64,000 bases of DNA. It comes from Prunella strophiata. Lineage: Eukaryota > Chordata > Aves > Passeriformes > Prunellidae. The notes under the pieces are model-generated. The model did not search any database, was not told the DNA's origin, and saw only the letters and a list, made by a program, of their open reading frames with translations. Every line of letters begins with the position of its first letter. The first letter of the stretch is position 1. The stretch spans positions 40,864-104,863 of the forward strand of contig JAZBQD010000095.1 in NCBI GenBank assembly GCA_036583965.1, read 5' to 3'. Below, in pieces: positions 20,216-31,409 of this stretch. The position numbers and the translations under genes were made by a program.

Positions 20216-20519
20216 CGGCATGCCTTTCTCCAGGAAAGCAAAAGCCAAAAGAGAACTAGCTAGACACTAAGTGACTCACTGTTCTTTCTACAGTGGGCTG
20301 ATGTTATCTCTGTCCCAGCTTCACCACCCACCGCTGGTGCTGGCTCCCCGCCTCTCCCCGCACACCTACTGGATGCAAGGGACTGTGGTGGGCTGGGAGC
20401 TGCCTCTGTGCCCTGCACTTGCACCCAAGCGCACAGAGGGCGCTAGAATGCTTGAGCAGCAACAGGGACAGGAGAGGCCCTCGCCTTCCTTTAAGCCAGC
20501 CTCTCTTCCAAGGGAGCTG
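20216..20519. other. No recognised gene
   Basis: Mixed sequence lies between the polypurine tract and the truncated ERV-C gag. The open frame over it has no family signature. Confidence 0.35.
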
Positions 20520-21040
20520 AATCTGCTCCTCCCCTTAGACCCCTTTGCTTCTCAGGGGGTGGCTCAAATAAATCCAGCAACTCTTGCTTTTGTATCTCTG
20601 CTTGATAAACCTTGTCATGATGTATGCAATGCTGGTTTATTGAGCAGGTACTACAACATCATTCAAGCTGCGTTCTATTAGCTTTGCTTTCCTTTTCGAG
20701 GGCTAATACCAGGGATCAGAGGGGGCCCTGATCCCACAATCCCTCTGCATTCAGGGTGATTTTGGAGGGAGAAAAACCTATTCGCATACAAAACTTCAGA
20801 CCATTTACCCCCACGTCTGAGAAATAACATTAGCTTCAATAAGGTGTCATATTCTAAGCTTCCAGTAGAGGGCCATCTGGCTCCATTTTCCAACCAATAT
20901 AATGGCCACCACTGGGTGCAGTACCTCACAAGGGTATGTTTGGATTTGGTACTTCCTGAGCCTGCAATCTTCTTCCAGTGAGCTAAAATACAGCCCAGAG
21001 GGCTTGCCTTAGGAATTTCTTTACTCTCTGCTGACCCCAT
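20520..21040 (-). pseudogene. ERV-C gag, matrix and proline-rich region
   Basis: The most likely start is the internal ATG at 21040, giving MGSAESKE with Gly at position 2 as expected for a myristoylated matrix. Then come a PLGCILAHWKKIAG block, a QWWPLYWLE block, and LLKLMLFLRR near residue 75. The same words, with changes, occur in ERV-E matrix at 47934-48204. The frame stops near 20678, and decayed proline-rich sequence continues to about 20520. Known role of the family product: membrane targeting of Gag. No capsid follows. Confidence 0.7.
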
Positions 21041-21067
21041 TATTTCCTTCTCCTGTATTGCTTTCAC

Positions 21068-22395
21068 CCAAATTACTTTTTACACTTTCACACAGTCTTT
21101 TCCCAATCCTTTTTCCTTTACACTCCAAATCTCTGGGACTAGATGGCTCTTCCACAGAAATACTCTAAAAATTCTGGGTCCTCCTGACTGCAGCCTGAGT
21201 CCAGGCACTGTGTCTCCTATCTGAGGAGCAATACCACCGCTCCCAGCAGGTCCTGCATTTAACCAACACCTACATTAGATGCTGCTCTTGCCTGCAGAAA
21301 CAGATGGTCCCACTCCTTCTGTTTGTCAGCTTTTTGGTGCAGGTTGCTGTCAGTCTAACGGGGCCAGATCTCCTGTAGATGTCCGATATAATCTCTCTAA
21401 ATAAATACACTGATGTCCCTTTATTACCCAATTACTTTCAGGAGTCACAGACTCCCAAGGTTCAAGTTCAAGCTGCTGGGGAGAGGGATCCCTTCCAGCC
21501 ACCTTGCAACGGCTAGAACAACTGTTACCAATGCACTACCCACGGCAAGACACACTAAACAAATCCTAAGAACAGTACTCACAGCCAAAACATCAAAGCA
21601 AACAGCAGTAACTGAAAACAACAGTTATCAAACAAACCAAATAGTCACAGCAAAGACATTAAAACAAACAGTACTAACTAAAAACAACCCTTATCAAACA
21701 AACCCTACAAGCAATACACACAAACCAAACTATACCTATGGATAACACTCCAGAAAAGCAAAACGCAATAGCCCTTATAAACAGTACTCCTGGCAAGTAA
21801 CACTAGACAAACCCTAAAAGCAACATGTGGTGAAAGAGAATTTGCAAAACACCAAGAGTTCCTGGTGCACACGGTAAAAAAGGGAAGATTGCCGCAATTA
21901 TGACTTTTGACACAAGATAGCAGTATTGCCTCAGAAATGCACCGCAGTTCCCAAAATCACGGTCACTCCGCACAAGTTCTCAGGCACACACACACAACCA
22001 AATAGCAACAGGTACTCACTCGATTTACCCCAGAATTGCTAGCTGCCAGTCCACGGTCAGCGAACCCTTCCCCACTGCCTTTCCCTCAGTCAGCGGTCCT
22101 TACCGCTGGCCTCATGTTCGGCCAACGGTTGCTTGCAAGCCCAAACCTACCAGGACCATGTTCTGTGTGTTCAGATGTCTCTGAGCGGCTTATCAGTGGT
22201 CTCTACAGGGGACCCCCCCCCCCCCCCTCCTTTTAAAAGAAATACATACCATTTCTCTGCTGATTTGGAGATAGTTGTCTGCCCCACAGTAAGCCATCCG
22301 AGAAGCAGAGTTTCTTCCAGGGCAAATCCCGGGGCGCACCGTAGGAAGTCTGCCCCTATGGCTGGCAGAGAACTGTCCTGCCATGGTCGCCAAAA
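21068..22395 (-). other. ERV-C long 5' leader
   Basis: The stretch between LTR and gag is about 1.3 kb. It includes a C15 run at 22213-22227 and an A/C-rich low-complexity segment at about 21540-21830 with repeated AAACAAACCAAA-type words. Several blocks recur in the ERV-E leader. Just inside the LTR, the minus strand reads TGGCGACCATGGCAGGAC, a PBS candidate loosely resembling an Arg-tRNA-type site. Confidence 0.55.
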
Positions 22396-22664
22396 TGACA
22401 CGTGGAGAGAGACTGTAAAACTCAAAGACAAAATGCCTTGTTATCTCAGCATAGTGTATGATGTTCTTGATGAACATCCTTCCCCTTATCAAGCATCTTT
22501 GCATTCTTTCTTGCTGTTTTGCACATAGCCCTATCCTTTCTCATGAAACCAAGGATGCAGCAAATATTAAACAATGTCCATCATTTATTTGTCTATTCTT
22601 AATCAATACCTTTTAATTTCTGTGATTAATATATATATCCTCTAGTTTCTGACCCCATGTTTCA
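22396..22664 (-). mobile_element. ERV-C 5' LTR, short form
   Basis: The plus strand begins TGACACGTGGAGAGAG and ends CCCCATGTTTCA, so it reads TGAAACATGG...TGTCA in minus orientation. These are the same ends as the 644-bp solo LTR at 9513-10156, but it is only 269 bp long, so much of the middle is missing, including the AATAAA and TATA region. Confidence 0.7.
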
Positions 22665-23121
22665 CCACCAGCCCCAAAGATTTGTGGGGATCCAGCTGGA
22701 GCAGCAGATCCTACACAATTTATACACACATAAACTCTTAGACGCACAATAGTTAATTCATTGTATCCCACTACAATGCAATCCATGAGCAATTATATTC
22801 CAAGACAGTTAAAAATGGGGGAAGTGTGAATGTGTTTCAATCCTCCCATTTTTTGCTAAAGATTTGGAAATCCAACTATTCAAAAAAATTCAAAAAAAAT
22901 TGCCACAAAATAGAATAATAGTGATTTTTAAAGTAACTTTATTATTTTTGAAGTGCCTCTGACATATGGTATTGAGTTTCAACATTGTTGTGTGAGCAAT
23001 GGCATGCAAGAATATAAAAAGAGGGCCAAGGGATTGGAAACCAAGTACAAAACTAATTTTAGAAGACATAACCCCTCTGTTTTTGTTGCTTCTCCATGGA
23101 TTTAGAGTATTTATAATCTAA
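22665..23121. other. Unassigned AT-rich sequence
   Basis: No gene, LTR end or LINE signature was recognised. Confidence 0.35.
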
Positions 23122-23520
23122 GTGTGATAGATGAGTAATGCAATGATTGACTCTCACAATTAACAGACAAATATCATGGATATAGGTTAAGAAAAGTTTT
23201 ATGGATTTATAGTTATGTTTTACCCCCTTGCATTGTTATCAAGAGACAGCCAGGGTTGGGACATTTGGGAGGGTCGGCTTGTCACTATGGCGACATCTGA
23301 CCTCCAATCAGGTTTTGAGGATGTGGTCTCCACCACTGGACAGCGAAGAAGGGGTGGATGGACAGAACTTTGGGAGGGGTTAAAGTGTTAAAAGGCGAAA
23401 CCTCCATTGTGTGGGTGAGCACATGGTGGGGAAAATCCTTTGCTCCCGGCACCATAACATTTTTTTCTATTCCGTCTTCTGTTGTATTTATGATAAGGTT
23501 TAATAAACATTTCTAAATTT
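23122..23520 (+). mobile_element. LTR-like sequence, plus strand
   Basis: A TGTGATAGATGAG start, GC-richer U3-like middle, and GGTTTAATAAACATTTC near 23497 are consistent with a solo LTR in plus orientation. The right end and TSD were not resolved. Confidence 0.35.
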
Positions 23521-23827
23521 ATGAAAAGTGAGTAGCCATTTATCCCATAAGCATCTCCAAACCATTTCTCTTGTACATTATTTGATAACTGAGTACTGTT
23601 ATCCCTGTCTCAAGCATCTTCTTGATAGTGACACTGTGCCATGTTCACTACTGTCCAAGAACAAAAGAAGATTTTTGTCTCAAATTTCTCAACTAGGACA
23701 ATTAGAAGAAAACCTTGGTAACTTAGCAGCATTATAGTACAGCATGGACATGACTGCATGGAAGGCTCACTTTCAAGTCCAGACTTTTTTATTTGATCTT
23801 TCCACAGCCTTCCTTCCTCTATGAAGC

Positions 23828-24626
23828 TGTTGGGGTTTAGGAGTTTTCCTTTTGTTTCTTTCTCTCATGGAATTTTGTCCCATATGTCGATAAGAAACCA
23901 TAACTACCGATACTTAAGGGATTAAAAGATGTGTCTGGGAGGAGGGGGAAGGGTACAGCTGGCTACTCTTTTTACCTGGGGGGGGTTCTCTTTGGAAGGG
24001 AAAAGATACCGGGAGATTTTGGCCAGGTTGTGAGGGGCTGGGCTTGCTCTCTCACTCTCTTGCTCTCAGCATCAGAGGGGAGACAGGCTGCGGTCACTGT
24101 GGGAAGAATCCGCCACCCCTGCGGAGTTATGTCTCCTACTTTTCTTCTCCTACCATGAGTGAGGATCTGCTTCTAAGAGCAGCCATTGAACTGAGACCTT
24201 ATTAACACCCTACCTCACTGGAAAGGACTCTCACCACCTATTCGGGTTGAGACATTAGTTTCAAAGAATTAAAGATTTTAGGACAAGTTAGAATTATGGT
24301 TGCTGAGTTAGCTAAAGTAGAAAGACTCTTTTTACTTGCTCATTTCTGGAGACCCCTCACCAGAAGAGACCCCCAACCCATTTCAGGGAACAAACTAAGC
24401 ATGCTTAATAGCCTTTTTTTCCAATTTGCATGGGAAGTGGGGCAGAGGAAGTGACAGGGGTATGAATATGCATTTGTATTTTGTGTATTCAACACTTTTG
24501 TACATAAAAGGCTTTGTAATGATCGATAAAACTCGTAGTGGGGGTTGGGAATGATCTCATGCACTACCCGGTGCTGCAATAAACATACACTTTCTAACTT
24601 TAAATTGTTAGAGAGTCTTTGTCACA
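23828..24626 (+). mobile_element. Probable LTR, plus strand, about 800 bp
   Basis: It begins TGTTGGGGTTTAGGAG and ends TCTTTGTCACA. The AATAAA is at 24578-24583 (GCAATAAACATACACTTTC), followed by a U5-like GTTAGAGAGTC. The R/U5 words resemble the reverse-complemented 5' LTR of ERV-E near 49885. No TSD was found, and the left part may belong to another element. Confidence 0.45.
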
Positions 24627-24891
24627 GTTGAATATTAGAACTATATTCATATTTTAGTTATTCAGGGTGCCTCAGGGGAAAGCCCGGGATCCCCACTCCC
24701 TCCCCCTCTGAGGTGGCTTCTCCCGGTTCAGGAGCTGGGCTGCCACTGCCCAGCCCCACCTCTTCTCTGCCACAGCTGGGTTTTCTTCCATACACTGTAA
24801 CCCCACACCCCCTGCCTATCAGGACACACCACAGGTCCTGCCACAGCTGCCAAGTCTCTGCTCCCTCTTCCTTGCTACCCCAGTGTGGCAG

Positions 24892-25425
24892 TGTGAAAAA
24901 ACACGTTCACTCTCCTGTGAAAATTTTAGAAGTTTAATAAAGGACAATAGAAGACAAAGACAGTAAAGCAAAGGTTATTATGGCCGGGTGCATCTTGGCA
25001 CTCAGCCAAGACCACACTGTTATCTTTGGGGATACCCCTGAAATACCTTTTCCCTTACATTAGCCCTTTGCATATTCATAGACCGTTATGCATATCCATT
25101 AACTAGTTGACATATTCCAGGAACTATTTTACATGGCCACTCCTTGGGTCTGCCTTTTTAGAGCATGTATGTTTCTTGGCTGTGGTTTTGTCTCCTTCTC
25201 TTTATCACTTCCAGTTTGGGCCTTGGTCCACACTGTCTTCAGACGGTGAGTGCTGATAGTTGGCATATCTGTAGCAGGTGTCCTCATCCTTTGTTCATTG
25301 GATGTGAAAAGTGCATATTAGACGGCTCTACGCAGATATTTACTATATGTATTATGTTGTATTAATTAGCAATGCTGTATTAATATTTTAACAATATAGT
25401 AAAAGTAGTTTTGGATTGTAACATA
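24892..25425 (-). mobile_element. LTR-like sequence, minus strand
   Basis: The plus strand starts TGTGGCAGTGTG. AAATTTTAGAAGTTTAATAAAGG resembles the terminal region of the LTR at 10790. The far end may be GGATTGTAACA near 25425. No TSD or internal sequence supports it further. Confidence 0.4.
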
Positions 25426-26476
25426 GTATTAAAATAAAAACTATGTATGTGGGATTTTTTTTGCTCTAAAGAGGAATGAGGTATTGGCATAGAGATAGCA
25501 GCCACAGGACACCTAAATCTTTCAGAGAAAAAAAGAATTTATTACTTCCTTGTCAGAAGAGACCAACTTCTTCCTGCCTCACTCAGCCCTGAAGATGCCT
25601 ACAGGATTAAGAGGAAGAAGTTGACACTGATCAGAGAGAATTCTTTGTTTGAATGGAATTTATGCATCATGTATGAGATGTATGAATATGCAACAGGCTA
25701 TTACTTTTAAGGGTTAATCCTCTGTTAATGTGTGTCTTTTTTCAGGCTTATTTTGCCCAGAAAAAGGTACCTGGACCATCCATAACTCTTTGTTTTTATT
25801 GTCTCATATTGTCCTAACCCTAATTGTCCAAATTTTTATTACTCTAATTTTATTACTATTTGTATAACCATTTTATTACTATTAAACTTTTAAAATTTTA
25901 AAAACAAGTGATTGGCGTTTTTCACATTGGATTTTATCCCATCCAAGCAGGCATTTTAACACAAGCATAGCTATTTGACTACTATGTCTAAGCTTAATTA
26001 ACAACAGAAATAAAAACTATATAGCAAAGTTACTTTAACATCACACATATAAAATCCATTTTAATATTTGTGAAAAGCCAATATTATAATATGTATCTAT
26101 AACAGTAAGATACACTGAATCCTACATCTATTCTATTTCTTCGTTAGCTGTAATATAGGTACCTTTAATCGTGCACTCTATGTTATCTAGTAGTAGTCCT
26201 TTTTCTTTGTTTTATTCCTGTGAAGTAAATAGTCTATTTCAAGTATTATGTCTGGTAATTTTGTGCCTATTAAATAAATAATTCATTTTGCAATAGACTT
26301 GTCAAAGAACTTGTGAATGAGAGTGGGTTTTTGGGTGCTTGCCACCCCAATAAAACTACTACCTGCTGCCAGAGGCCTGGGCAAAAGGCAAGGACTTATC
26401 TAAACTCCCATATCCATTCATAACACCAGGGTGAGCCCGCTCTGCTGTTCCAGCTTGCTACTTCCAAGGTTCCTGA
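25426..26476. other. AT-rich sequence without recognised genes
   Basis: Many TTTTATTACTATT-type words occur around 25830-25890. No convincing LTR ends, coding frames or RNA genes were seen. Confidence 0.35.
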
Positions 26477-26830
26477 TGTTAGGAAAATTAATCCACAAAC
26501 ATCAGAGGTTTATGTCCAAAAAGGAGACAGAGGAGTCCTTTTCCTTTATTTGAATAAAGGGAGAGGCCATGGGGCATTCCCCTGGGGTGTCTCAAATTTT
26601 TGGAAGATGCACCCTCCTTTTTATCCTAATTTCCTGGCTGCATTTCCATTCTTCCTTTCCCCATTGGCTGAGGTACTTGAGAGGTACAGACTTCCCGAAA
26701 TGCCTGATACCAGAGATTTCCCTCTAATGTATAACCTCATTTTAATTTTTAATTCTTATGGAATTTAGGAGTTTTCCCCATTGTTTCTTTCATCTTTAAT
26801 GTCCAATTTCATTTATGAGCAAACCTAGTT
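26477..26830 (-). mobile_element. LTR fragment, relative of 8816-9507
   Basis: TGTTAGGAAAATTAATCC, AAAAAGGAGACAGAGGAG, CCTTTATTTGAATAAAGG and CATTGGCTGAGGTAC are the reverse complement counterparts of blocks in the plus-strand LTR at 8816-9507. The outer end was not resolved; it may extend towards an AAACCGAGACA word at 27461. Confidence 0.5.
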
Positions 26831-27617
26831 TATTTGTAAAAGCAGATATCTTTTTCCATTCATCAGTCAGTGGAATCCTTCCCATTGTTTCTTTTATCTC
26901 TCAGTCCTAGTTTTATCTACCATCAGACACACAGCTTGTTTGTAAAGACAAATCCATCATTCCACTCACTGATACAGCTCCTTTCACTATCCAGAGGGGC
27001 ACTGAGACTGACTGCCCCTGGGGGTTTGTAAAGGAAGCCCCTTTTCCATCCCTTCTGCTGGCTGTGCCCGCCATTAATCACATGCAGAGAGGCGGCTGAG
27101 CTTGTGTCACAGCGCCCCCTGCAGCCATGGGGGAATCAACACACGGGGCCTGCCTGGCATGGGCGCCAACAACAGCCCTGCTGGCTGAGATCAAAACTAC
27201 ACCAAAGGGGAAAGTGCCTGGCAGCTGAGAGAAGGCTGTTACTGGGTTTCTAGTTTTGCTTATTGTTGCTGCTGTTGTTGTTGTTTGTTTGCCTTGTTAT
27301 ACATATACTAGTAAAGAACTGTTATTCCTTTTCCCATATGTTTGCCTGAAAGCGACTAATGTCAAAGTTATAATAATTTAGAGGGAAGGGGGTCATATTC
27401 TCCATTCCAAGGGAGGTTCCCACCTTCCTTGGCAGACACCTATCTTTCAAACCGAGACAGAAGCCAGTGACTAAGCATTTCTCTGTAATCAGGCAGCGTA
27501 CAAAATTGTGGGGCTCAGTGATGCAGCACTTGCTGGCACACCAGCAGGAGACCAGACCTTTGCTCAAGCTGTTCAGACATACAAGTTTTTTTGAAAACCT
27601 TTGAATGTTTGATTCCA
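26831..27617. other. Unassigned sequence with short (GTT)n
   Basis: Only a short TTGTTGTTG microsatellite (about 27262-27290) stands out. This is the 5' flank of the ERV-D insertion site. Confidence 0.4.
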
Positions 27618-28122
27618 TGTACTGGTTTGAAAGTAAAAACTAGTGAGACACTCTAAGTCAGAAATACAAATTAATAGAAAACTAAAATAAAATACATGCA
27701 AAGGAAAGAAAGAAGGGGAAAAAAAAACAAACAGAGTCAAAGTGCGACCTGATATCTTTCCCTCCTAGTTGGAGTGGTGATAGCAGTCCCAAATGAAATG
27801 GTCCCACCCAAGCAGTGAGGCTGGCAGCAGGCAGTCCTGTGTCCTCTGCAGGCTGGAGAACAGGACTACTTCTTCAGTCTCAAAACCGAAGCTTTATCCC
27901 CATGAAACTGCCTGGCCCTCCCCCTTGGGCAGAGCACCTCACAATGGACTATTGTAACTTCTATGAATTATGTGATAAGGCCTTGATGGGCCATTAACAA
28001 AGCCATTAACATGAGACAATCCCGCAGCAGGAGGTAAGAGATAAGGAGAACACTGCCTCCTCCCAGTTTTAACAGTACAAGGAGATGGTAATAAAATACA
28101 TCCTGCATTGCAACGCAGGACA
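27618..28122 (-). mobile_element. ERV-D 3' LTR
   Basis: The 505-bp LTR has TGTACTGG and GCAGGACA ends. On the minus strand the purine-rich AGAATAAGGGGTGGATTA just upstream of its U3 start is a polypurine tract candidate (28123-28140). Confidence 0.92.
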
Positions 28123-28221
28123 TAATCCACCCCTTATTCTATTACCATCTACATAATCTCCAAACCAATACCCTCTTAGAGACATATATATACATGCATG
28201 TACAGAATGAAAACCTTACAC

Positions 28222-29526
28222 TCAGTGGTCGCCCAAGGTTAGGTCCCCTTGTGGTACACAACGGGTTTCTCCGTCTTTCTGCATTACCCACCAAGTGTAA
28301 CCAGGTCCTTGAGCAAAAACAATCCCACGGATGGGTTTGCCTTTGCCTGCGGTGGGATTAATCCAAACAGTCTTTCCTAAAATACCTTTCATGTGTACTA
28401 CAGGGACTTTATCTCCATCCACTGTGTGCAAGAGTTCAGACTGGGCAGGACCAGCTCGATTGATGGATCCTCAAGTGTTGACCATCCAGGTGGCTTTTGC
28501 TAAATTTGTTTCCCAATTCTTGAAGGTCCCTCCACCAAGTGCCTTCAGGGTGGTCTTAAGGAGTCCGTTGCACCGTTCAACCTTCCCGGCAGCTGGTGCA
28601 TGATAAGGGATATGATATATCCATTCAATGCCGTGTTCTCGGGCCCAGGTGTTTATGAGCCCATTCTTGAAATGAGTTCCGTTGTCTGATTCAATTCTCT
28701 CAGGGGTGCCGTGTCTCCACAGGACTTGCCTTTCTAGGCCCAAGATGGTGTTCCGGGCAGTAGCATGAGGCACGGGGTACGTTTCCAGCCATCCTGTAGT
28801 TGCTTCCACCATGGTCAGAACGTAGTGCTTGCCTTGGCGGGTTTGGGGAAGGGTGATGTAGTCAATTTGCCAAGCTTCCCCATACCTGTACTTTAACCAT
28901 CGTCCACCGTACCACAGAGGCTTCACCCGTTTGGCCTGTTTGATTGCAGCACAGGTCTCGCAATTGTGGATGACTTGTGTGATGTTGTCCATAGTAAGGT
29001 CCACCCCTCGGTCACGGGCCCATCGGTATATTGCATCTCTCCCCTGATGACCAGAGGCATCGTGGGCCCAACGAGCTAGGAATGACTCTCCTTTGTGCTT
29101 CCAGTCTAGATCCACCTGAGATACTTTCACCTTGGCAGCTCGGTCCACTTGCTCATTGTTGTGATGCTCTTCATTAGCCCGACTCTTTGGTATGTGCGCA
29201 TCCACGTGTCGAACCTTTACGGTCAGCCTCTTTCTTCTGGTGGCGATGTCCTGCCAAATCTCAGCAGCCCAGATGGGTTTCCCTCTGCGCTGCCAGTTGG
29301 CCTTTTTCCAGAGATCCAGCCATCCCCAGAGAGCATTAGCCACCATCCATGAGTCGGTGTAGAGATAGAGCCTCGGCCACTTCTCTCGTTCAGCAATGTC
29401 CAAAGCCAGCTGGACAGCTTTAAGCTCTGTGACCTGACTGGATCCACCTTGTCCCTCGGTAGCTTGGGCAACTCGTCGTGTGGGGCTCCATACTGCAGCT
29501 TTCCATTTCCGGTTAGCACCTACAAT
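28222..29526 (-). pseudogene. ERV-D RNase H and integrase part of pol
   Basis: It is in the same frame as RT upstream. RNase H has a YTDSWMVANAL block and an HVDAH histidine block. Integrase follows with a zinc domain (HDASGHQ, then CETCAA), catalytic Asp in WQIDYI, Asp in ESDNGTHF, and Glu in AGKVERCNG, so D,D-35-E is intact. A C-terminal segment (28222-28431) ends pol at a stop about 100 bp before the LTR. The only breaks I see are two in-frame TGA codons, at 29527-29529 (just inside RNase H) and 28471-28473. Both are compatible with CpG decay of a CGA codon, which is inference. Confidence 0.9.
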
Positions 29527-30816
29527 TCAGCAGGAACCATCAGTGAAGAGGGCATATTGTCTTTCAGTCTCCAGCAGCTCATTATATGGTGGGGCTTCCT
29601 CAGCACGTGTCACTTGCTCCTCTTCTTCTTCAGAAGACAATCCAAAAGTCTCACTCTCAGGCCAGTTCGTTATAATTTCCAGAATCCCAGGGCGATTTGG
29701 ATTTCCAATACGGGCACGCTGAGTAATGAGGGCAATCCACTTGCTCCATGTGGTGTTGGTGGCATGATGTGTGGAGGGGACCTTTCCCTTGAACATCCAT
29801 CCCAGTACCGGTAGTCGGGGTGCTAGAAGCAGCTGTGTTTTGGTGCCAACTACTTCTGAGGCTGCTTGAACTCCTTCATAGGCAGCCAGGATTTCTTTCT
29901 CTGTAGGGGTGTAATTGGCCTCAGATCCTTTATAGCTTCGGCTCCAGAATCCCAGTGGTCGACCTCGAGTCTCCCCAGGCACGTTCTGCCAAAGGCTCCT
30001 TGACAGACCATGATTCCCGGCTGCAGAGTAGAGCACATTCTTCACCTCTGGTCCCGTCCTGACTGGGCCAAGGGCTACCGCATGAGCGATCTCCTGCTTA
30101 ATCTGGGTGAAGGCTTGCTGCTGTTCAGGGCCCCAGTGGAAATCATTCTTCTTGCGGGTGACCAGGTAGAGAGGGCTCACAATCTGGCTGTATTCAGGAA
30201 TGTGCATCCTCCAAAAGCCTATGGCGCCTAGGAAAGCTTGTGTCTCTTTCTTGCTGGTAGGAGGAGACATCGCGGTGATCTTATTTATGACCTCAGTGGG
30301 AATCTGACGCCTCCCATCTTGCCATTTGACTCCTAGAAACTGAATTTCTTGAGCTGGTCCCTTAACCTTACTTCGCTTGATGGCAAAACCAGCTTTCAGG
30401 AGAATCTGGATAACTCTCTCTCCTTTCTTAAAGACTTCTCCTGCTGTGCTCCCCCATACAATGATATCATCGATATACTGCAAATGTTCGGGAGCCTCAC
30501 TGTTTTCCAGTGCGGTCTGGATCAGTCCATGGCAGATGGTGGGACTGTGCTTCCACCCCTGGGGCAGTCGGTTCCAGGTATACTGCACGCCCCTCCAGGT
30601 GAAGGCAAACTGGGGCCTGCACTCTGCTGCCAAAGGAATGGAGAAGAAGGCGTTGGCAATATCGATGGTTGCGTACCACTTCGCTGCCTTGGATTCCAGC
30701 TCATATTGAAGCTCCAACATGTCTGGGACGGCAGCACTCAGCGGTGGTGTGACCTCATTCAGGCCGTGGTAATCCACTGTCAGTCTCCATTCTCCGTCAG
30801 ACTTGCGCACTGCCAT
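29527..30816 (-). pseudogene. ERV-D reverse transcriptase
   Basis: The 429-codon open frame covers nearly all of RT. There is a KSDGEWRLTVDYHGLN start block, motif A (TIDIANAFFSIPL), motif B (RLPQGWKHSPTICHGL), and an intact catalytic YIDDI near residue 114. The thumb follows (FLGVKW), then connection, ending in the first RNase H motif FTDGSC, where a TGA stops the frame. The frame shifts relative to protease in the overlap at 30780-30816. It would have copied viral RNA into DNA in the cytoplasm. It is the longest retroviral open frame in the window. Confidence 0.92.
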
Positions 30817-31409
30817 ATAGGACTGTTGAAGGGTGAGTGAGTCTTGCTGACCACTCCTTGGCTCTCCAGTTTCCGAATCATCTCATGAATGGGAATCACA
30901 GAGTCTCTGTCGGTACGGTATTGCCGACGGTGTACTGTTGCTGTGGCGATTGGTACCTGTTGGTCCTCAACTTTCAGCAGTCCCACAGCAGAGGGTTCGT
31001 CTGAGAGACCAGGCAAGGTATTCAGTTTCCTGATGTCTTCTGTCTCTATGGCAGCTATCCCAAAAGCCCAACTATACCCTTTTGGGTCCTTGAAATATCC
31101 ATTTCGGAGATAGTCTATGCCAAGAATGCATGGGGCTTCTGGGCCAGTCACGATGGGGTGTTTCTGCCATCCTTTCCCAGTTAAACTCACTTCAGCTTTC
31201 AACACAGTCAGCTCCTGGGTTCCTCCTGTTACTCCAGAAATAGAAATGGACTTTTCTTTTACATACCTTGATGGTATCAGGATACATTGAGCGCCAGTGT
31301 CAACTAGAGCCGTATACTTTTGTGGGTCAGATGTGCCAGGCCATCGGATCCACACAGTCCAGTAGATCCGATCGTCCCTTTCCTCTACCTGGCTAGAGGC
31401 AGGGCCCCT
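30780..31409 (-). pseudogene. ERV-D protease
   Basis: The open frame follows directly after the gag amber stop in the same frame. The aspartic protease motif ALVDTGAQC lies near residue 17, a VTGGTQ flap-like segment near residue 41, and an ILGIDYLRNG block near residue 97. The C-terminal part runs into the RT fingers (DSVIPIHEMIRKLESQGVV). A single-base-type frame change near 30800 separates it from RT. The active-site motif is intact. Confidence 0.85.

Larger units (their letters stand above)
20520..22664 (-). mobile_element. ERV-C: 5' end of a gammaretrovirus-like provirus
   Basis: In minus orientation it carries an LTR (22396-22664), a PBS-like site, an unusually long leader of about 1.35 kb, and a gag matrix/proline-rich start, truncated near 20520. 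Leader and gag are clearly related to the 5' part of ERV-E (47578-49848), including a shared TTTTGACACAAGAT(A/G)GCAGT word (near 21907 and 48926). The rest of the provirus is missing. Confidence 0.75.

Noticed and set aside
19836..20263. Several 110-136-codon open frames on both strands rich in Lys/Gly/Arg or Ser/Phe/Pro
   Set aside because: They are translations of the (AAAGG)n tract and its complement.
27815..27997. Open frame repeated almost identically at 32901-33083
   Set aside because: It lies inside the two ERV-D LTRs; the repetition is the LTR pair.
30349..30840. 163-codon plus-strand frame
   Set aside because: It is antisense to ERV-D RT, whose motifs on the minus strand are unambiguous.
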